Numbered from the stretch's first letter, positions 44,116 to 58,421 are shown. The stretch: DNA of 64,000 bases from Apostichopus japonicus (GCF_037975245.1 NC_092562.1:12036001-12100000); one strand, 5' to 3'. The notes: generated by a model not told the origin, from the letters alone. Numbers and translations: made by a program.

Positions 44116-46822
44116 TTGTGTATAGTATCCAGCAATAATGGAGTTTACTCCCAAGGTGAGGTCTCCAGCTAGTCCAACAATGTAAGCTTTATTGTTCATC
44201 TGCCCAGGGAGATGTAAGACTAACAACGTTAACAACCACAAGATAACATATTCCTTCCAACAACAACAAAAAGTGGTCAATTGCCTATGACTCATTAACA
44301 CAGAGTTTTTCTCCCTTGCTCATAAAACCAGAACAGCGGTGGTTTATTGTTGTTACTACTTGATAAATTCACTTTTACCATTTTGAGCAAAATGTATTAC
44401 TTTATTAAACTGCACGAAAAGTAATTCCATTAGATATTCTAGTGCTTACAGTTAGCCAGCCTTGGCAGTGATTCAGACACATTCTAAATGAGCATGTTGA
44501 ACATAACATGGCTTTCTTCAAATAACAACCATGTCAACAATGTTAGGTTTATTTCATCTAAACTTTAAGGTGGAAGTTGTCGTGTTTATCACAGTTTGTG
44601 TACGTCGGCGGCATCATTGTTGACGTTTCACTTCCACCGACAGCAAGCACGCACTTACTGGTAAATGTATACGTGGTACACCGCATATGAAATTACTGAA
44701 CGTTTTACTATTAGAGTTATCAAGCTTACAATGTTTTCAGACGTTCACATGTTTTTGACCTAAATCTTTGACTTCTGCATGAAACAATTAGGATTCTAAC
44801 TTCATGGGATCTACAAAGTAACCAAGTTTATGAATTCCACTGGAAATTACTTTGGGAGTCATACTTTGGAACCACATACCAATTAAGGGTGATGTTCAGC
44901 CAAGCATTAGGCTACTTTTGAATTTATCGTGTTTACAACACGTTTTGGTTAAACTTCACTTAACCTTCAAACTTGAATTTTACACAATTAATATCCTGAA
45001 TTACAAAAGGGTATCTATATAGCCTACCAAACATAAAGCACAATAAAGGTGTATCTATTGAGTTACAGTGTTTACAAACATCTGTCATCATGACTGTCTA
45101 TCAATTTATAATGATGGGACTTCCCAAAGATTTAACTAAACAAACCACAGCAGGTTTCAATCAAAGATTAAGAATCACAAATTATAGCGCTTCCGAATCC
45201 CTTTGAGCTATTCAAATATCATTTAATATCATACAAGTTACAAATACGAGCGAGATGGAGAAGAAGTCTGGTGACATACGCAACTCTTACTGACAGCCAG
45301 TACTATGTTTCTCTTAACTACGTATGGTTTAGTTTAGCGATGTAAATAAAACAAATCAACTTAGATGTTTACGTAGATGGAGTAGATATATCTCAATATT
45401 CTCAATGACATTAATGTGCTTGAGTGTGTGTATGAAACGGAAGCAGGACACTTCGCCCAACAACCATTTCGCCCAACTGCCATTTCGCCCAACCTTACCA
45501 TTTCGCCCAACCAGCCTGGTCATTTCGCCCAACCAGCCTGGTCATTTCGCCCAACCAGCCTGGTCATTTCGCCCAACCTTGATTAAATATGATACTTGAA
45601 AAGTAAACGTTCGGGAATTGTTAAAGTTACAGGATACGAACCGAATATTAAGGAAACTTGAGGACCGATCAGTGTGTTGGGGGTTAGGTTTGATAGTAAA
45701 CGTTCGAATATTAAGGAATATTAAGGAAACTTGAAGTCCTTTTCTTTGTATAACTTTAGTAAGGAAACGTTACAGAATACGAACCGAATATTAAGGAATC
45801 TTGAGGATGGACCAGTATTTTAGGGGTTAGGTTGGAAGCAGGACACTTCGCCCAACAACCATTTCGCCCAACTGCCATTTCGCCCAACCTTACCATTTCG
45901 CCCAACCAGCCTGGTCATTTCGCCCAACCAGCCTGGTCATTTCGCCCAACCTTGATTAAATATGATACTTGAAAAGTAAACGTTCGGGAATTGTTAAAGT
46001 TACAGGATACGAACCGAATATTAAGGAAACTTGAGGACCGATAAGTGTGTTGGGGGTTAGGTTTGATAGTAAACGTTCGAATATTAAGGAATATTAAGGA
46101 AACTTGAAGTCCTTTTCTTTGTATAACTTTAGTAAGGAAACGTTACAGAGTACGAACCGAATATTAAGGAATCTTGAGGATGGATCAGTGTTTTAGGGGT
46201 TAGGTTTGATAGGTTTGATAGTAAACGGTCGGGAATTGTTAACGTTACGGGATACGAACCGAGTATTAAGGAAACTTGAAGTCGTGGTTAAATTGATTAG
46301 GCCTACATATGTGATTACATATGTGGTTACATTGATAAATATTACGGACGGGTTTTATATATATATTGTTTTTCACTTAACGTTCCGAAATTGTTAGTCA
46401 GTAGGATGGACCAGTATTTTAGGGGTTAGGTTTGATAGGTTTTTATGAAGACCGATTCCCCTTTGTTTGTATAATAATATAACTTCCATTGTATGCGTAA
46501 ACGCCTAAAGTAGTGTAATCCTCCCATTATACCCGAAATAACTGCTCAGACTCCGATCGATATCGAGCGGACCTCACTTTATTTACCTATTACGAAGTAA
46601 CCTTACCCAAAATAAATCAAATTGAACTGGTGGAATAGAAAAAGTAATATTATTCTGACTGAATATTAGTAAAAATAAGGTTGGGCGAAATGACCAACAC
46701 GGTTGGGCGAACTGACCATGCTGGTTGGGCGAAATGACCAACGCGGTTGGGCGAAATGACCAGGCTGGTTGGGCGAAATGGCAGTTGGGCGAAAAGGTTG
46801 TTGGGCGAAGTGACTCGCAAGC

Positions 46823-47515
46823 GTTAGGTTTGATAGGTTTTATAGTAAACGGTCGGGAATTGTTAACGTTACGGGATACGAACCGAGTATTAAGGAAACT
46901 TGAAGTCGTGGTTAAATTGATTAGGCCTACATATGTGATTACATATGTGGTTACATTGATAAATATTACGGACGGGATTTATATATATATTGTTTTTCAC
47001 TTAACGTTCCGGAATTGTTAGTCAGTAGGATGGACCAGTATTTTAGGGGTTAGGTTTGATAGGTTTTATAGTAAACGGTCGGGAATTGTTAACGTTACGG
47101 GATACGAACCGAGTTTAAGGAAACTTGAAGTCGTGGTTAAATTGATTAGGCCTACATATGTGATTACATATGTGGTTACATTGATAAATATTACGGACGG
47201 GTTTTATATATATATTGTTTTTCACTTAACGTTCCGGAATTGTTAGTCAGTAGGATGGACCAGTATTTTAGGGGTTAGGTTTGATAGGTTTTATAGTAAA
47301 CGGTCGGGAATTGTTAACGTTACGGGATACGAACCGAGTATTAAGGAAACTTGAAGTCGTGGTTAAATTGATTAGGCCTACATATGTGATTACATATGTG
47401 GTTACATTGATAAATATTACGGACGGGTTTTATATATATATATTGTTTTTCACTTAACGTTCCGGAATTGTTAGTCAGTAGGATGGACCAGTATTTTAGG
47501 GGTTAGGTTTGATAG
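46823..47515. repeat. Three tandem 226-bp repeats
   Basis: The unit GTTAGGTTTGATAGGTTTTA, with GGATACGAACCGAGT, ATATGTGATTACATATGTGG and TTAACGTTCCGGAATTG, starts at 46823, 47049, 47274 and, as a stub, 47502. A fourth full copy stands apart at about 46199-46437. Divergence is low. Confidence 0.92.
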
Positions 47516-47542
47516 GTTTTGATGAAGACCGATTCCCCTGTG

Positions 47543-48060
47543 TTTGTATAACATTAGATTAACACTATGTAGAACTAGATAAACACATAACTGCTGTGAA
47601 CAATACCCTTGATTAATGCCTGGCGGACTTGATAAACCTTGACCGAAGTCATCAAGCAGAACAATAGGTGTGGATTAATAAACCACAAACAATAGGCCTC
47701 CGATAAACGTCTGGTTGACCGGATTAACGCTTGGCTGACCAAAACAATAACTGCGGATTACTGACTCACAAATGCAATAACATCAATTATTGACATCAGC
47801 CTGTCAATCACATGGGATAAACCCAAAGGATGGATAAAAGCCCTGCCCTCGTTTGAGTTGGGCACAGTACAATCTGTTCCGAACATCAGTTCACACCAAG
47901 ATTCAACTCTATCAGACTTCAGCTCCAAATCGCCGAAGTTAGTATGGCATCTCGCTGCATCTCTCAGCCAACACCCAACGAAGTGCCGTCCACCGAGTTC
48001 CACATTGCCGTCCAATGCTCCAGAAAAAGACAACTATTCAGTTCCTCAAACATGCCGATT
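47543..48060. other. Unique segment inside the foldback element
   Basis: About 500 bp, less AT-rich than its surroundings, without repeats. Overlapping frames of 75 and 91 codons on opposite strands show no known domain. It could be captured host DNA. I do not call a gene. Confidence 0.35.
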
Positions 48061-50199
48061 CTCCTTTGTTTTTATAATAACATAACTTCCATATAATAAT
48101 AATAATAATAATATAACTACCAATAATATAACCCAAAATAAATCAAATTGAACTAGTGAAATAGAAACGGTTATATTATTCCACAACGGTTCCCCTTTGT
48201 TTGTATAATATTATAACTTCCAAAAAATAACAATATAACTTCCAATAATTTAACCCAAAATAAATAAAATTAAATTAGTGAAATAGAAACGGTTATATTA
48301 TTCCACACCGATTCCCCTTTGTTTATATAATAATATAACTTCCATATAATAATAAAAATAATATAACTTCCATTGTATGCGTAAACGCCTAAAGTAGTGT
48401 AATCCTCCCATTATACCCGAAATAACTGCTCAGACTCCGATCGATATCGAGCGGACCTCACTTTATTTACCTATTACGAAGTAACCTTACCCAAAATAAA
48501 TCAAATTGAACTGGTGGAATAGAAAAAGTAATATTATTCTGACTGAATATTAGTAAAAATAAGGTTGGGCGAAATGACCAACACGGTTGGGCGAAATGAC
48601 CAACACGGTTGGGCGAACTGACCATGCTGGTTGGGGGAAATGACCAACGCGGTTGGGCGAAATGACCAGGCTGGTTGGGCGATATGGCAGTTGGGCGAAA
48701 TGGTTGTTGGGCGAAGTGACTCGCAAGCTATGAAACTAATGCAAGATTGACACTGAGCTAGATCTCATGGAAAGTAGATCATTTTCAGTGTTTAGATTTA
48801 TCTTTTTACCAAATTCTCTGGTAAAGTTAAGTGTTGCAAAGTAATTGTCCATTGGGCCCATGTGTATGGTGTCCCAGAGCTTTCTAGCCACTTCGCTCAA
48901 CAACCATTTCGCCCAACTGCCATTTCGCCCAACCAGCCTGGTCATTTCGCCCAACCAGCCTGGTCATTTCGCCCAACCATCATAGTCATTTCGCCCAACC
49001 ATCATAGTCATTTCGCCCAACCTTATTTTTACTAATATTCAGTCAGAATAATATTACTTTTTCTATTCCAATAGTTCAATTGATTTATTTTGGGTTAGGT
49101 TACTTCGTAATAGGTCAATAAAGTGAGGTCCGCTCGATATCGATCGGAGTCTGAGCAGTTATTTCGGGTATAATGGGAGGATTACACTACTTTAGGCGTT
49201 TACGCATACAATGGAAGTTATATTATTATACAAACACAGGGGAATCGGTCTTCATAAAAACCTATCAAACCTAACCCCTAAAACACTGATCCATCCTACT
49301 GACTAACAATTCCCGAACGTTTCCTTATTAAATTGAAAAAAATATAAAACCCGTCCGTAATATTGAATTACTATATTTAATCAATGTAACCACTTTATCA
49401 ATGTAACCACATATGTAATCACATATGTAATCAATTTAACCACGACTTCAAGTTTCCTTAATACTCGGTTCGTATCCCGTAACGTTAACAATTCCCGAAC
49501 GTTTACTAGGCCTATATCAAACCTATCAAACCTAACCCCTAAAACACTGATCCATCCTCAAGATTCCTTAATATTCGGTTCGTATCCTGTAACATTAAAA
49601 ATTCCCGAACGTTTCCTTACTAAAGTTATACAAAGTTAAGGACTTCAAGTTTCCTTAATATTCATTAATATTCGAACGTTTACTATCAAACCTAACCCCT
49701 AACACACTGATCAATCCTCAAGTTTCCTTAATATTCGGTTCGTATCCTGTAACGTTGACAATTCCCGAACGTTTCCTTTTGAAATATCATATTTAATCAA
49801 GGTTGGGCGAAATGACCAGGCTGGTTGGGCGAAATGACCAGGCTGGTTGGGCGAAATGGTAAGGTTGGGCGAAATGGCAGTTGGGCGAAATGGTTGTTGG
49901 GCGAAGTGTCCTGCTTCCGTCCCAGAGACTCATGAGATGTCGAACAACTGAAAATGCGAAAGTAAATCACAACCGATAATTATGCAAGATATGGCCTACT
50001 TCAAGCATCAGTGGTTTGGATACAAGCTTAATTGCTACTTTATCTTTGCAACAACACTATGTTAGGTTGGAGATTAAAAAAAACATAAGCCCATTCATTA
50101 GCCCTTTAGAATACTGTGAGCCTAGGATTTGTTGGCATGAAGAAGCTTACCGAATTTCATTGCGTCACCCATGGTAATTGAGGGTCACTCAATGGATGG

Positions 50200-50228
50200 T
50201 GGTGGTGGGGGGGGGGGGTGGTGGGGGT
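50200..50228 (+). repeat. GGT/poly-G tract
   Basis: GGTGGTGGT followed by a run of G and GGTGGGGG. The run differs in length between units (also at about 55135 and 60075) and could form a G-quadruplex. Confidence 0.8.
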
Positions 50229-51030
50229 GAATAACATATGGACTTTATTAAACATATCATGGGTCTTAATAGTTCGTGCGACTGATTCGTACATGAGCAG
50301 AAGCAAATGTATATATACCTTGCACTAAGAACTTTTCCTTGATCCCACTGAAACGCATTTATTCCATTATTTCTTGGTTCGTGCGAAAGAATAAAAAAGA
50401 AGCTTAGATTGTTATTAATGAATTCAAAGGAAGCTGATTAAGTAATTAGGCAGTAAGTGAGCATAGTTAGTTAGGCATTTCACATTCTCACCGATATGGA
50501 AACATCCATCCGTGCCATTTGCAGTTGGTAACTAGAGTCACGTGACACAACTTTGACACTACACGATACGACAGTAGAATAAACATATATTGTGGAGGTT
50601 GTAAAACGTGACTAACAAGGTAATGTATATATGGGTGTGTGTAAGGGTGTATGCATGTAGCAGGAACTCGCAAAGAAGCCATCGGTGGCTTATCAAAGCC
50701 AATATCATATTCGATACCACTTCCATAAATCATTAGAACACGATGTATTTATGTATATATTTAGATCCTCCTGCAAGCAGGAACTCGCAAAGAAGCCATC
50801 ATTGGCGCCAATATCGATGTCGGTTTCACTTCTTTATTCATGAATAGAACACAAACTTCCTCAAAGTGTGGCTAGCGACTGCATGAGTACAAATAATGCG
50901 AAAACTTAATGCGAAAAAGTAACTATTCTGTCAGACATTCTATGTTGAATCACAAATATTATCGTTGTAAAACTTCACAAGAATATTCAACATTATCGAA
51001 GCTTGAAGGTTGAGTTGTACTAGTAATACT

Positions 51031-51115
51031 ATGTTTGCTAACTTCGATGTTACGCCATGTTTCCTTTTCACGGTACTGTTGGCTTGCAATAAGCTGCAAC
51101 CAAGCAAAACCCAAG
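51031..51115 (+). CDS. Signal-peptide-like first exon, unit 1
   Basis: The ATG opens MFANFDVTPCFLFTVLLACN then KLQPSKTQ, 28 codons with a hydrophobic core typical of a secretory signal, and ends in phase 1 at GTACGT. Phase 1 matches the phase in which gene A's HYR exon begins. The following DNA resembles positions 1-350. It may be the first exon of a gene A paralogue. No downstream exon of that gene is in the window. Confidence 0.5.
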
Positions 51116-52187
51116 GTACGTTGTTCTGGATTCATACAGGAGAACAAGTACGAAGTAAAAAAATACACGTACGGGTATCAAGAACAGACCTAGGCATAGT
51201 CATATAGCTAGGTTAGGCTGTGTAGGCTACAGTCATATAGCAGAATATTAGTCTTATATTCTGCCCTATGGCTATAGTTGGCCGGTTATGTGGTACATTA
51301 CCTTTTGTAGCCTAACGTTATTATTACTAGAAAAAGCTTACGCCTCTATAGGTCTTCGATACTGTAAAACTGTTTTGTATCATACACTACAGCCTACAGT
51401 ACAGTTAACATGTATTAAAAGGCTTGTTCAGTAGCATGGACACTGCGAAGTTCGGACACCTAAGCCTTAGAACACGCCAAAACTAGTATAAAGGCTATCT
51501 TATGGTATAAATTACCTGAAAATATACTTGATATGGTGGGGTCATTTGGAGAGAAAACAACTGTAGCTTTGTAGTTTTTCGTGAAATTGGCACTTGCTGT
51601 AAGTTGTCATGGTGAAATCGTGTATTTCTTAGGGTACTGTCCAAACTTTGCAGTGTTCCGTACTTCGCAATACTGACTACAATGCAAGTTACATGTATGT
51701 TATCCAAGTTCATAGCATAGGCTATGACTAGCTCTAAAGGTCTTAACTATATAGTTGGGTCTAGACCTACTTGTGTTTTGCTGTGGTAATAGTTATTATC
51801 GTTTGCAAAAACTCACAAACAATATAACCACTTGTATGATGTGTTATACAAACTGTCATCAAATGGATCGAGTCTTAGCGAATATGTAAAAAGATGACAT
51901 CGTTCAATGAATAAAGCTGATTTCATGTTGAAAACACATTAGCGTATCCTGGCTAAGAACTTTTTCTACCCCTTGAGTTTAGCAGAACCTAAAAAAAAGA
52001 TTTTCTGAAAATGTTTAGTTTCCATAGAAAAATTATATCCTACCATTTGCTGGCTATACTTTTCTTAAGCCTAGCCAAAGTTAACAAGCTTTGCGCTTGA
52101 AATATTTTGTAAGCAACCAGCAACAAATTTTGATACACAAACTTGATTCATATATCACTTGAAACAAAGATGAATTTATCACTTTAA

Positions 52188-52553
52188 AGGCATTGAAGAC
52201 TATAGCCCCAAACCACATGCGTACCATCTGAAAATGTTAACTTTCCGTTGCTTGCAAGTGACGTGTTGTTTGTGTCACTACAATATGCAGACAGTACAGT
52301 AATGAAACGTGATACCTTGTTATCTTTAGCTGGACCTGAGATGTCCATCGCTATATTGTTTGTACACTGTGCTGACAGTATTGACCGCAGGTGTATGTAC
52401 TGACTGTACACTAGTGTCTAATTACTGATGGTAGCAAGCTATGTGTGCATTTTCTGGTATCGATGATGGTGTCTAACACTTCTGTTACACCTCATTCAAA
52501 ACTAGGTCAGATTACCGGCATTAGACGTTTCTTTCTGCGCGAGTCTTCACACC
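52188..52553. mobile_element. Copy of the TTAA MITE, unit 1 (repeated at about 57128 and 62062)
   Basis: Inverse of 1386-1762 with clear homology throughout (CTTTCCGTTGCTTGCAAGTG, AGATTACCGGCATTAGAC). The left end keeps TTAA and AGGCATTGAAGACT; the right TTAA is mutated. Confidence 0.6.
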
Positions 52554-53481
52554 ACTAACTTCAATGTACAGGAGAACTTGGGCTTGCTTGAAGCATGCAT
52601 AGGTAGAGCAAAAATTGTAACCGCAGATAAGCCCTGCAATTTGAACCCGCGTTCCAGGTATAGCGGTAGGCTTGGAAAACTTCCAGACCAGGTTATTGCA
52701 ACAGAGAATACGAGCAGCGATCGACAGCTATGCAGTGAGTCTTTTCGACACGTGCATAGAGTTATCAAGCTTACAATGTTTTCAGACGTTCACCTGTTTT
52801 TGACCTAAATCTTTGACTTCTGCATGAAACAATTAGGATTCTAACTTCATGGGATCTACAAAGTAACCAAGTTTATGAATTCCACTGGAAATTACTTTGG
52901 GAGTCATACTTTGGAACCACATACCAATTAAGGGTGATGTTCAGCCAAGCATTAGGCTACTTTTGAATTTATCGTGTTTACAACACGTTTTGGTTAAACT
53001 TCACTTAACCTTCAAACTTGAATTTTACACAATTAATATCCTGAATTACAAAAGGGTATCTATATAGCCTACCAAACATAAAGCACAATAAAGGTGTATC
53101 TATTGAGTTACAGTGTTTACAAACATCTGTCATCATGACTGTCTATCAATTTATAATGATGGGACTTCCCAAAGATTTAAGTAAACAAACCACAGCAGGT
53201 TTCAATCAAAGATTAAGAATCACAAATTATAGCGCTTCCGAATCCCTTTGAGCTATTCAAATATCATTTAATATCATACAAGTTACAAATACGAGCGAGA
53301 TGGAGAAGAAGTCTGGTGACATACGCAACTCTTACTGACAGCCAGTACTATGTTTCTCTTAACTACGTATGGTTTAGTTTAGCGATGTAAATAAAACAAA
53401 TCAACTTAGATGTTTACGTAGATGGAGTAGATATATCTCAATATTCTCAATGACATTAATGTGCTTGAGTGTGTGTATGAA

Positions 53482-54860
53482 ACGGAAGCAGGACACTTCG
53501 CCCAACAACCATTTCGCCCAACTGCCATTTCGCCCAACCTTACCATTTCGCCCAACCAGCCTGGTCATTTCGCCCAACCAGCCTGGTCATTTCGCCCAAC
53601 CAGCCTGGTCATTTCGCCCAACCTTGATTAAATATGATACTTGAAAAGTAAACGTTCGGGAATTGTTAAAGTTACAGGATACGAACCGAATATTAAGGAA
53701 ACTTGAGGACCGATCAGTGTGTTGGGGGTTAGGTTTGATAGTAAACGTTCGAATATTAAGGAATATTAAGGAAACTTGAAGTCCTTTTCTTTGTATAACT
53801 TTAGTAAGGAAACGTTACAGAATACGAACCGAATATTAAGGAATCTTGAGGATGGACCAGTATTTTAGGGGTTAGGTTGGAAGCAGGACACTTCGCCCAA
53901 CAACCATTTCGCCCAACTGCCATTTCGCCCAACCTTACCATTTCGCCCAACCAGCCTGGTCATTTCGCCCAACCAGCCTGGTCATAATATTACTTTTTCT
54001 ATTCCACTAGTTCAATTGATTTATTTTGGGTTAGGTTACTTCGTAATAGGTCAATAAAGTGAGGTCCGCTCGATATCGATCGGAGTCTGAGCAGTTATTT
54101 CGGGTATAATGGGAGGATTACACTACTTTAGGCGTTTACGCATACAATGGAAGTTATATTATTATACAAACACAGGGGAATCGGTCTTCATAAAAACCTA
54201 TCAAACCTAACCCCTAAAACACTGATCCATCCTACTGACTAACAATTCCCGAACGTTTCCTTATTAAATTGAAAAAAATATAAAACCCGTCCGTAATATT
54301 GAATTACTATATTTAATCAATGTAACCACTTTATCAATGTAACCACATATGTAATCACATATGTAATCAATTTAACCACGACTTCAAGTTTCCTTAATAC
54401 TCGGTTCGTATCCCGTAACGTTAACAATTCCCGAACGTTTACTAGGCCTATATCAAACCTATCAAACCTAACCCCTAAAACACTGATCCATCCTCAAGAT
54501 TCCTTAATATTCGGTTCGTATCCTGTAACATTAAAAATTCCCGAACGTTTCCTTACTAAAGTTATACAAAGTTAAGGACTTCAAGTTTCCTTAATATTCA
54601 TTAATATTCGAACGTTTACTATCAAACCTAACCCCTAACACACTGATCAATCCTCAAGTTTCCTTAATATTCGGTTCGTATCCTGTAACGTTGACAATTC
54701 CCGAACGTTTCCTTTTGAAATATCATATTTAATCAAGGTTGGGCGAAATGACCAGGCTGGTTGGGCGAAATGACCAGGCTGGTTGGGCGAAATGGTAAGG
54801 TTGGGCGAAATGGCAGTTGGGCGAAATGGTTGTTGGGCGAAGTGTCCTGCTTCCGTCCCA
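53482..54860. mobile_element. Shortened TTCGCCC foldback element, unit 2
   Basis: Same inverted ends as the unit 1 copy but only about 1.4 kb. The left arrays join at CAGCCTGGTCA directly to AATATTACTTTTTCTATTCC, consistent with deletion of the middle. An identical junction occurs in unit 3 (58922) and unit 4 (63856). Confidence 0.8.
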
Positions 54861-55970
54861 GAGACTCATGAGATGTCGAACAACTGAAAATGCGAAAGTA
54901 AATCACAACCGATAATTATGCAAGATATGGCCTACTTCAAGCATCAGTGGTTTGGATACAAGCTTAATTGCTACTTTATCTTTGCAACAACACTATGTTA
55001 GGTTGGAGATTAAAAAAAACATAAGCCCATTCATTAGCCCTTTAGAATACTGTGAGCCTAGGATTTGTTGGCATGAAGAAGCTTACCGAATTTCATTGCG
55101 TCACCCATGGTAATTGAGGGTCACTCAATGGATGGTGGTGGTGGGGGGGGGGGGGGGGTGGTGGGGGTGAATAACATATGGACTTTATTAAACATATCAT
55201 GGGTCTTAATAGTTCGTGCGACTGATTCGTACATGAGCAGAAGCAAATGTATATATACCTTGCACTAAGAACTTTTCCTTGATCCCACTGAAACGCATTT
55301 ATTCCATTATTTCTTGGTTCGTGCGAAAGAATAAAAAAGAAGCTTAGATTGTTATTAATGAATTCAAAGGAAGCTGATTAAGTAATTAGGCAGTAAGTGA
55401 GCATAGTTAGTTAGGCATTTCACATTCTCACCGATATGGAAACATCCATCCGTGCCATTTGCAGTTGGTAACTAGAGTCACGTGACACAACTTTGACACT
55501 ACACGATACGACAGTAGAATAAACATATATTGTGGAGGTTGTAAAACGTGACTAACAAGGTAATGTATATATGTGTGTGTGTAAGGGTGTATGCATGTAG
55601 CAGGAACTCGCAAAGAAGCCATCGGTGGCTTATCAAAGCCAATATCATATTCGATACCACTTCCATAAATCATTAGAACACGATGTATTTATGTATATAT
55701 TTAGATCCTCCTGCAAGCAGGAACTCGCAAAGAAGCCATCATTGGCGCCAATATCGATGTCGGTTTCACTTCTTTATTCATGAATAGAACACAAACTTCC
55801 TCAAAGTGTGGCTAGCGACTGCATGAGTACAAATAATGCGAAAACTTAATGCGAAAAAGTAACTATTCTGTCAGACATTCTATGTTGAATCACAAATATT
55901 ATCGTTGTAAAACTTCACAAGAATATTCAACATTATCGAAGCTTGAAGGTTGAGTTGTACTAGTAATACT

Positions 55971-56055
55971 ATGTTTGCTAACTTCGATGTTACGCCATGT
56001 TTCCTTTTCACGGTACTGTTGGCTTGCAATAAGCTGCAACCAAGCAAAACCCAAG
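55971..56055 (+). CDS. Signal-peptide-like first exon, unit 2
   Basis: Copy of the unit 1 exon with the same 28 codons and donor. It is a possible alternative first exon, or a dead copy left by tandem amplification. Confidence 0.45.
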
Positions 56056-58421
56056 GTACGTTGTTCTGGATTCATACAGGAGAACAAGTACGAAGTAAAA
56101 AAATACACGTACGGGTATCAAGAACAGACCTAGGCATAGTCATATAGCTAGGTTAGGCTGTGTAGGCTACAGTCATATAGCAGAATATTAGTCTTATATT
56201 CTGCCCTATGGCTATAGTTGGCCGGTTATGTGGTACATTACCTTTTGTAGCCTAACGTTATTATTACTAGAAAAAGCTTACGCCTCTATAGGTCTTCGAT
56301 ACTGTAAAACTGTTTTGTATCATACACTACAGCCTACAGTACAGTTAACATGTATTAAAAGGCTTGTTCAGTAGCATGGACACTGCGAAGTTCGGACACC
56401 TAAGCCTTAGAACACGCCAAAACTAGTATAAAGGCTATCTTATGGTATAAATTACCTGAAAATATACTTGATATGGTGGGGTCATTTGGAGAGAAAACAA
56501 CTGTAGCTTTGTAGTTTTTCGTGAAATTGGCACTTGCTGTAAGTTGTCATGGTGAAATCGTGTATTTCTTAGGGTACTGTCCAAACTTTGCAGTGTTCCG
56601 TACTTCGCAATACTGACTACAATGCAAGTTACATGTATGTTATCCAAGTTCATAGCATAGGCTATGACTAGCTCTAAAGGTCTTAACTATATAGTTGGGT
56701 CTAGACCTACTTGTGTTTTGCTGTGGTAATAGTTATTATCGTTTGCAAAAACTCACAAACAATATAACCACTTGTATGATGTGTTATACAAACTGTCATC
56801 AAATGGATCGAGTCTTAGCGAATATGTAAAAAGATGACATCGTTCAATGAATAAAGCTGATTTCATGTTGAAAACACATTAGCGTATCCTGGCTAAGAAC
56901 TTTTTCTACCCCTTGAGTTTAGCAGAACCTAAAAAAAAGATTTTCTGAAAATGTTTAGTTTCCATAGAAAAATTATATCCTACCATTTGCTGGCTATACT
57001 TTTCTTAAGCCTAGCCAAAGTTAACAAGCTTTGCGCTTGAAATATTTTGTAAGCAACCAGCAACAAATTTTGATACACAAACTTGATTCATATATCACTT
57101 GAAACAAAGATGAATTTATCACTTTAAAGGCATTGAAGACTATAGCCCCAAACCACATGCGTACCATCTGAAAATGTTAACTTTCCGTTGCTTGCAAGTG
57201 ACGTGTTGTTTGTGTCACTACAATATGCAGACAGTACAGTAATGAAACGTGATACCTTGTTATCTTTAGCTGGACCTGAGATGTCCATCGCTATATTGTT
57301 TGTACACTGTGCTGACAGTATTGACCGCAGGTGTATGTACTGACTGTACACTAGTGTCTAATTACTGATGGTAGCAAGCTATGTGTGCATTTTCTGGTAT
57401 CGATGATGGTGTCTAACACTTCTGTTACACCTCATTCAAAACTAGGTCAGATTACCGGCATTAGACGTTTCTTTCTGCGCGAGTCTTCACACCACTAACT
57501 TCAATGTACAGGAGAACTTGGGCTTGCTTGAAGCATGCATAGGTAGAGCAAAAATTGTAACCGCAGATAAGCCCTGCAATTTGAACCCGCGTTCCAGGTA
57601 TAGCGGTAGGCTTGGAAAACTTCCAGACCAGGTTATTGCAACAGAGAATACGAGCAGCGATCGACAGCTATGCAGTGAGTCTTTTCGACACGTGCATAGA
57701 GTTATCAAGCTTACAATGTTTTCAGACGTTCACCTGTTTTTGACCTAAATCTTTGACTTCTGCATGAAACAATTAGGATTCTAACTTCATGGGATCTACA
57801 AAGTAACCAAGTTTATGAATTCCACTGGAAATTACTTTGGGAGTCATACTTTGGAACCACATACCAATTAAGGGTGATGTTCAGCCAAGCATTAGGCTAC
57901 TTTTGAATTTATCGTGTTTACAACACGTTTTGGTTAAACTTCACTTAACCTTCAAACTTGAATTTTACACAATTAATATCCTGAATTACAAAAGGGTATC
58001 TATATAGCCTACCAAACATAAAGCACAATAAAGGTGTATCTATTGAGTTACAGTGTTTACAAACATCTGTCATCATGACTGTCTATCAATTTATAATGAT
58101 GGGACTTCCCAAAGATTTAAGTAAACAAACCACAGCAGGTTTCAATCAAAGATTAAGAATCACAAATTATAGCGCTTCCGAATCCCTTTGAGCTATTCAA
58201 ATATCATTTAATATCATACAAGTTACAAATACGAGCGAGATGGAGAAGAAGTCTGGTGACATACGCAACTCTTACTGACAGCCAGTACTATGTTTCTCTT
58301 AACTACGTATGGTTTAGTTTAGCGATGTAAATAAAACAAATCAACTTAGATGTTTACGTAGATGGAGTAGATATATCTCAATATTCTCAATGACATTAAT
58401 GTGCTTGAGTGTGTGTATGAA

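Larger units (their letters stand above)
45437..49920. mobile_element. Foldback element with TTCGCCCAACC minisatellite arms (unit 1 copy)
   Basis: The ends ACGGAAGCAGGACACTTCGC and GCGAAGTGTCCTGCTTCCGT are exact inverse copies and continue into arrays of CATTTCGCCCAACCAGCCTG-type units: plus orientation near 45451-45585, 45848-45950 and 48892-49023; minus near 46680-46810, 48563-48715 and 49800-49913. Other segments, such as the GATCGATATCGAGCGGACC block (46553, 48437, inverted 49129), also repeat on both strands. No transposase frame is visible. No target duplication is seen. Confidence 0.75.
44712..52756. repeat. Tandem unit 1 (8045 bp, with 3.1 kb extra)
   Basis: Starts TAGAGTTATCAAGCTTACAA. 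It matches units 2 and 3 almost base for base, except that about 45950-49055 is present only here. That extra part is filled with the inverted minisatellites and 226-bp repeats listed separately. Single-base differences from later units occur (e.g. CACATGTTTTT against CACCTGTTTTT). Confidence 0.93.
52757..57696. repeat. Tandem unit 2 (4940 bp)
   Basis: Starts at the same TAGAGTTATCAAGC boundary. It carries, in order, TTCGCCC arrays, a short foldback, a poly-G tract, the signal-peptide-like exon and the TTAA MITE copy. It is nearly identical to unit 3. Confidence 0.95.

Noticed and set aside
45451-45585. CRISPR-like look of the TTCGCCC arrays
   Set aside because: Units are directly adjacent or separated by short repeated (not unique) stretches, and the genome is eukaryotic. 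It is a minisatellite.
45405-45599. 64-codon frame repeated in all four units
   Set aside because: Most of it is the TTCGCCC array read as protein, and its copies follow only from the tandem amplification.
47758-48085. Protein-coding gene in the foldback interior
   Set aside because: Two opposing short frames with no recognised domain and no splice or start context.
55428-55673. Repeated 81-codon minus-strand frame in every unit
   Set aside because: Crosses a GT-repeat and a local duplication, with no domain; its copies exist only because of the array.
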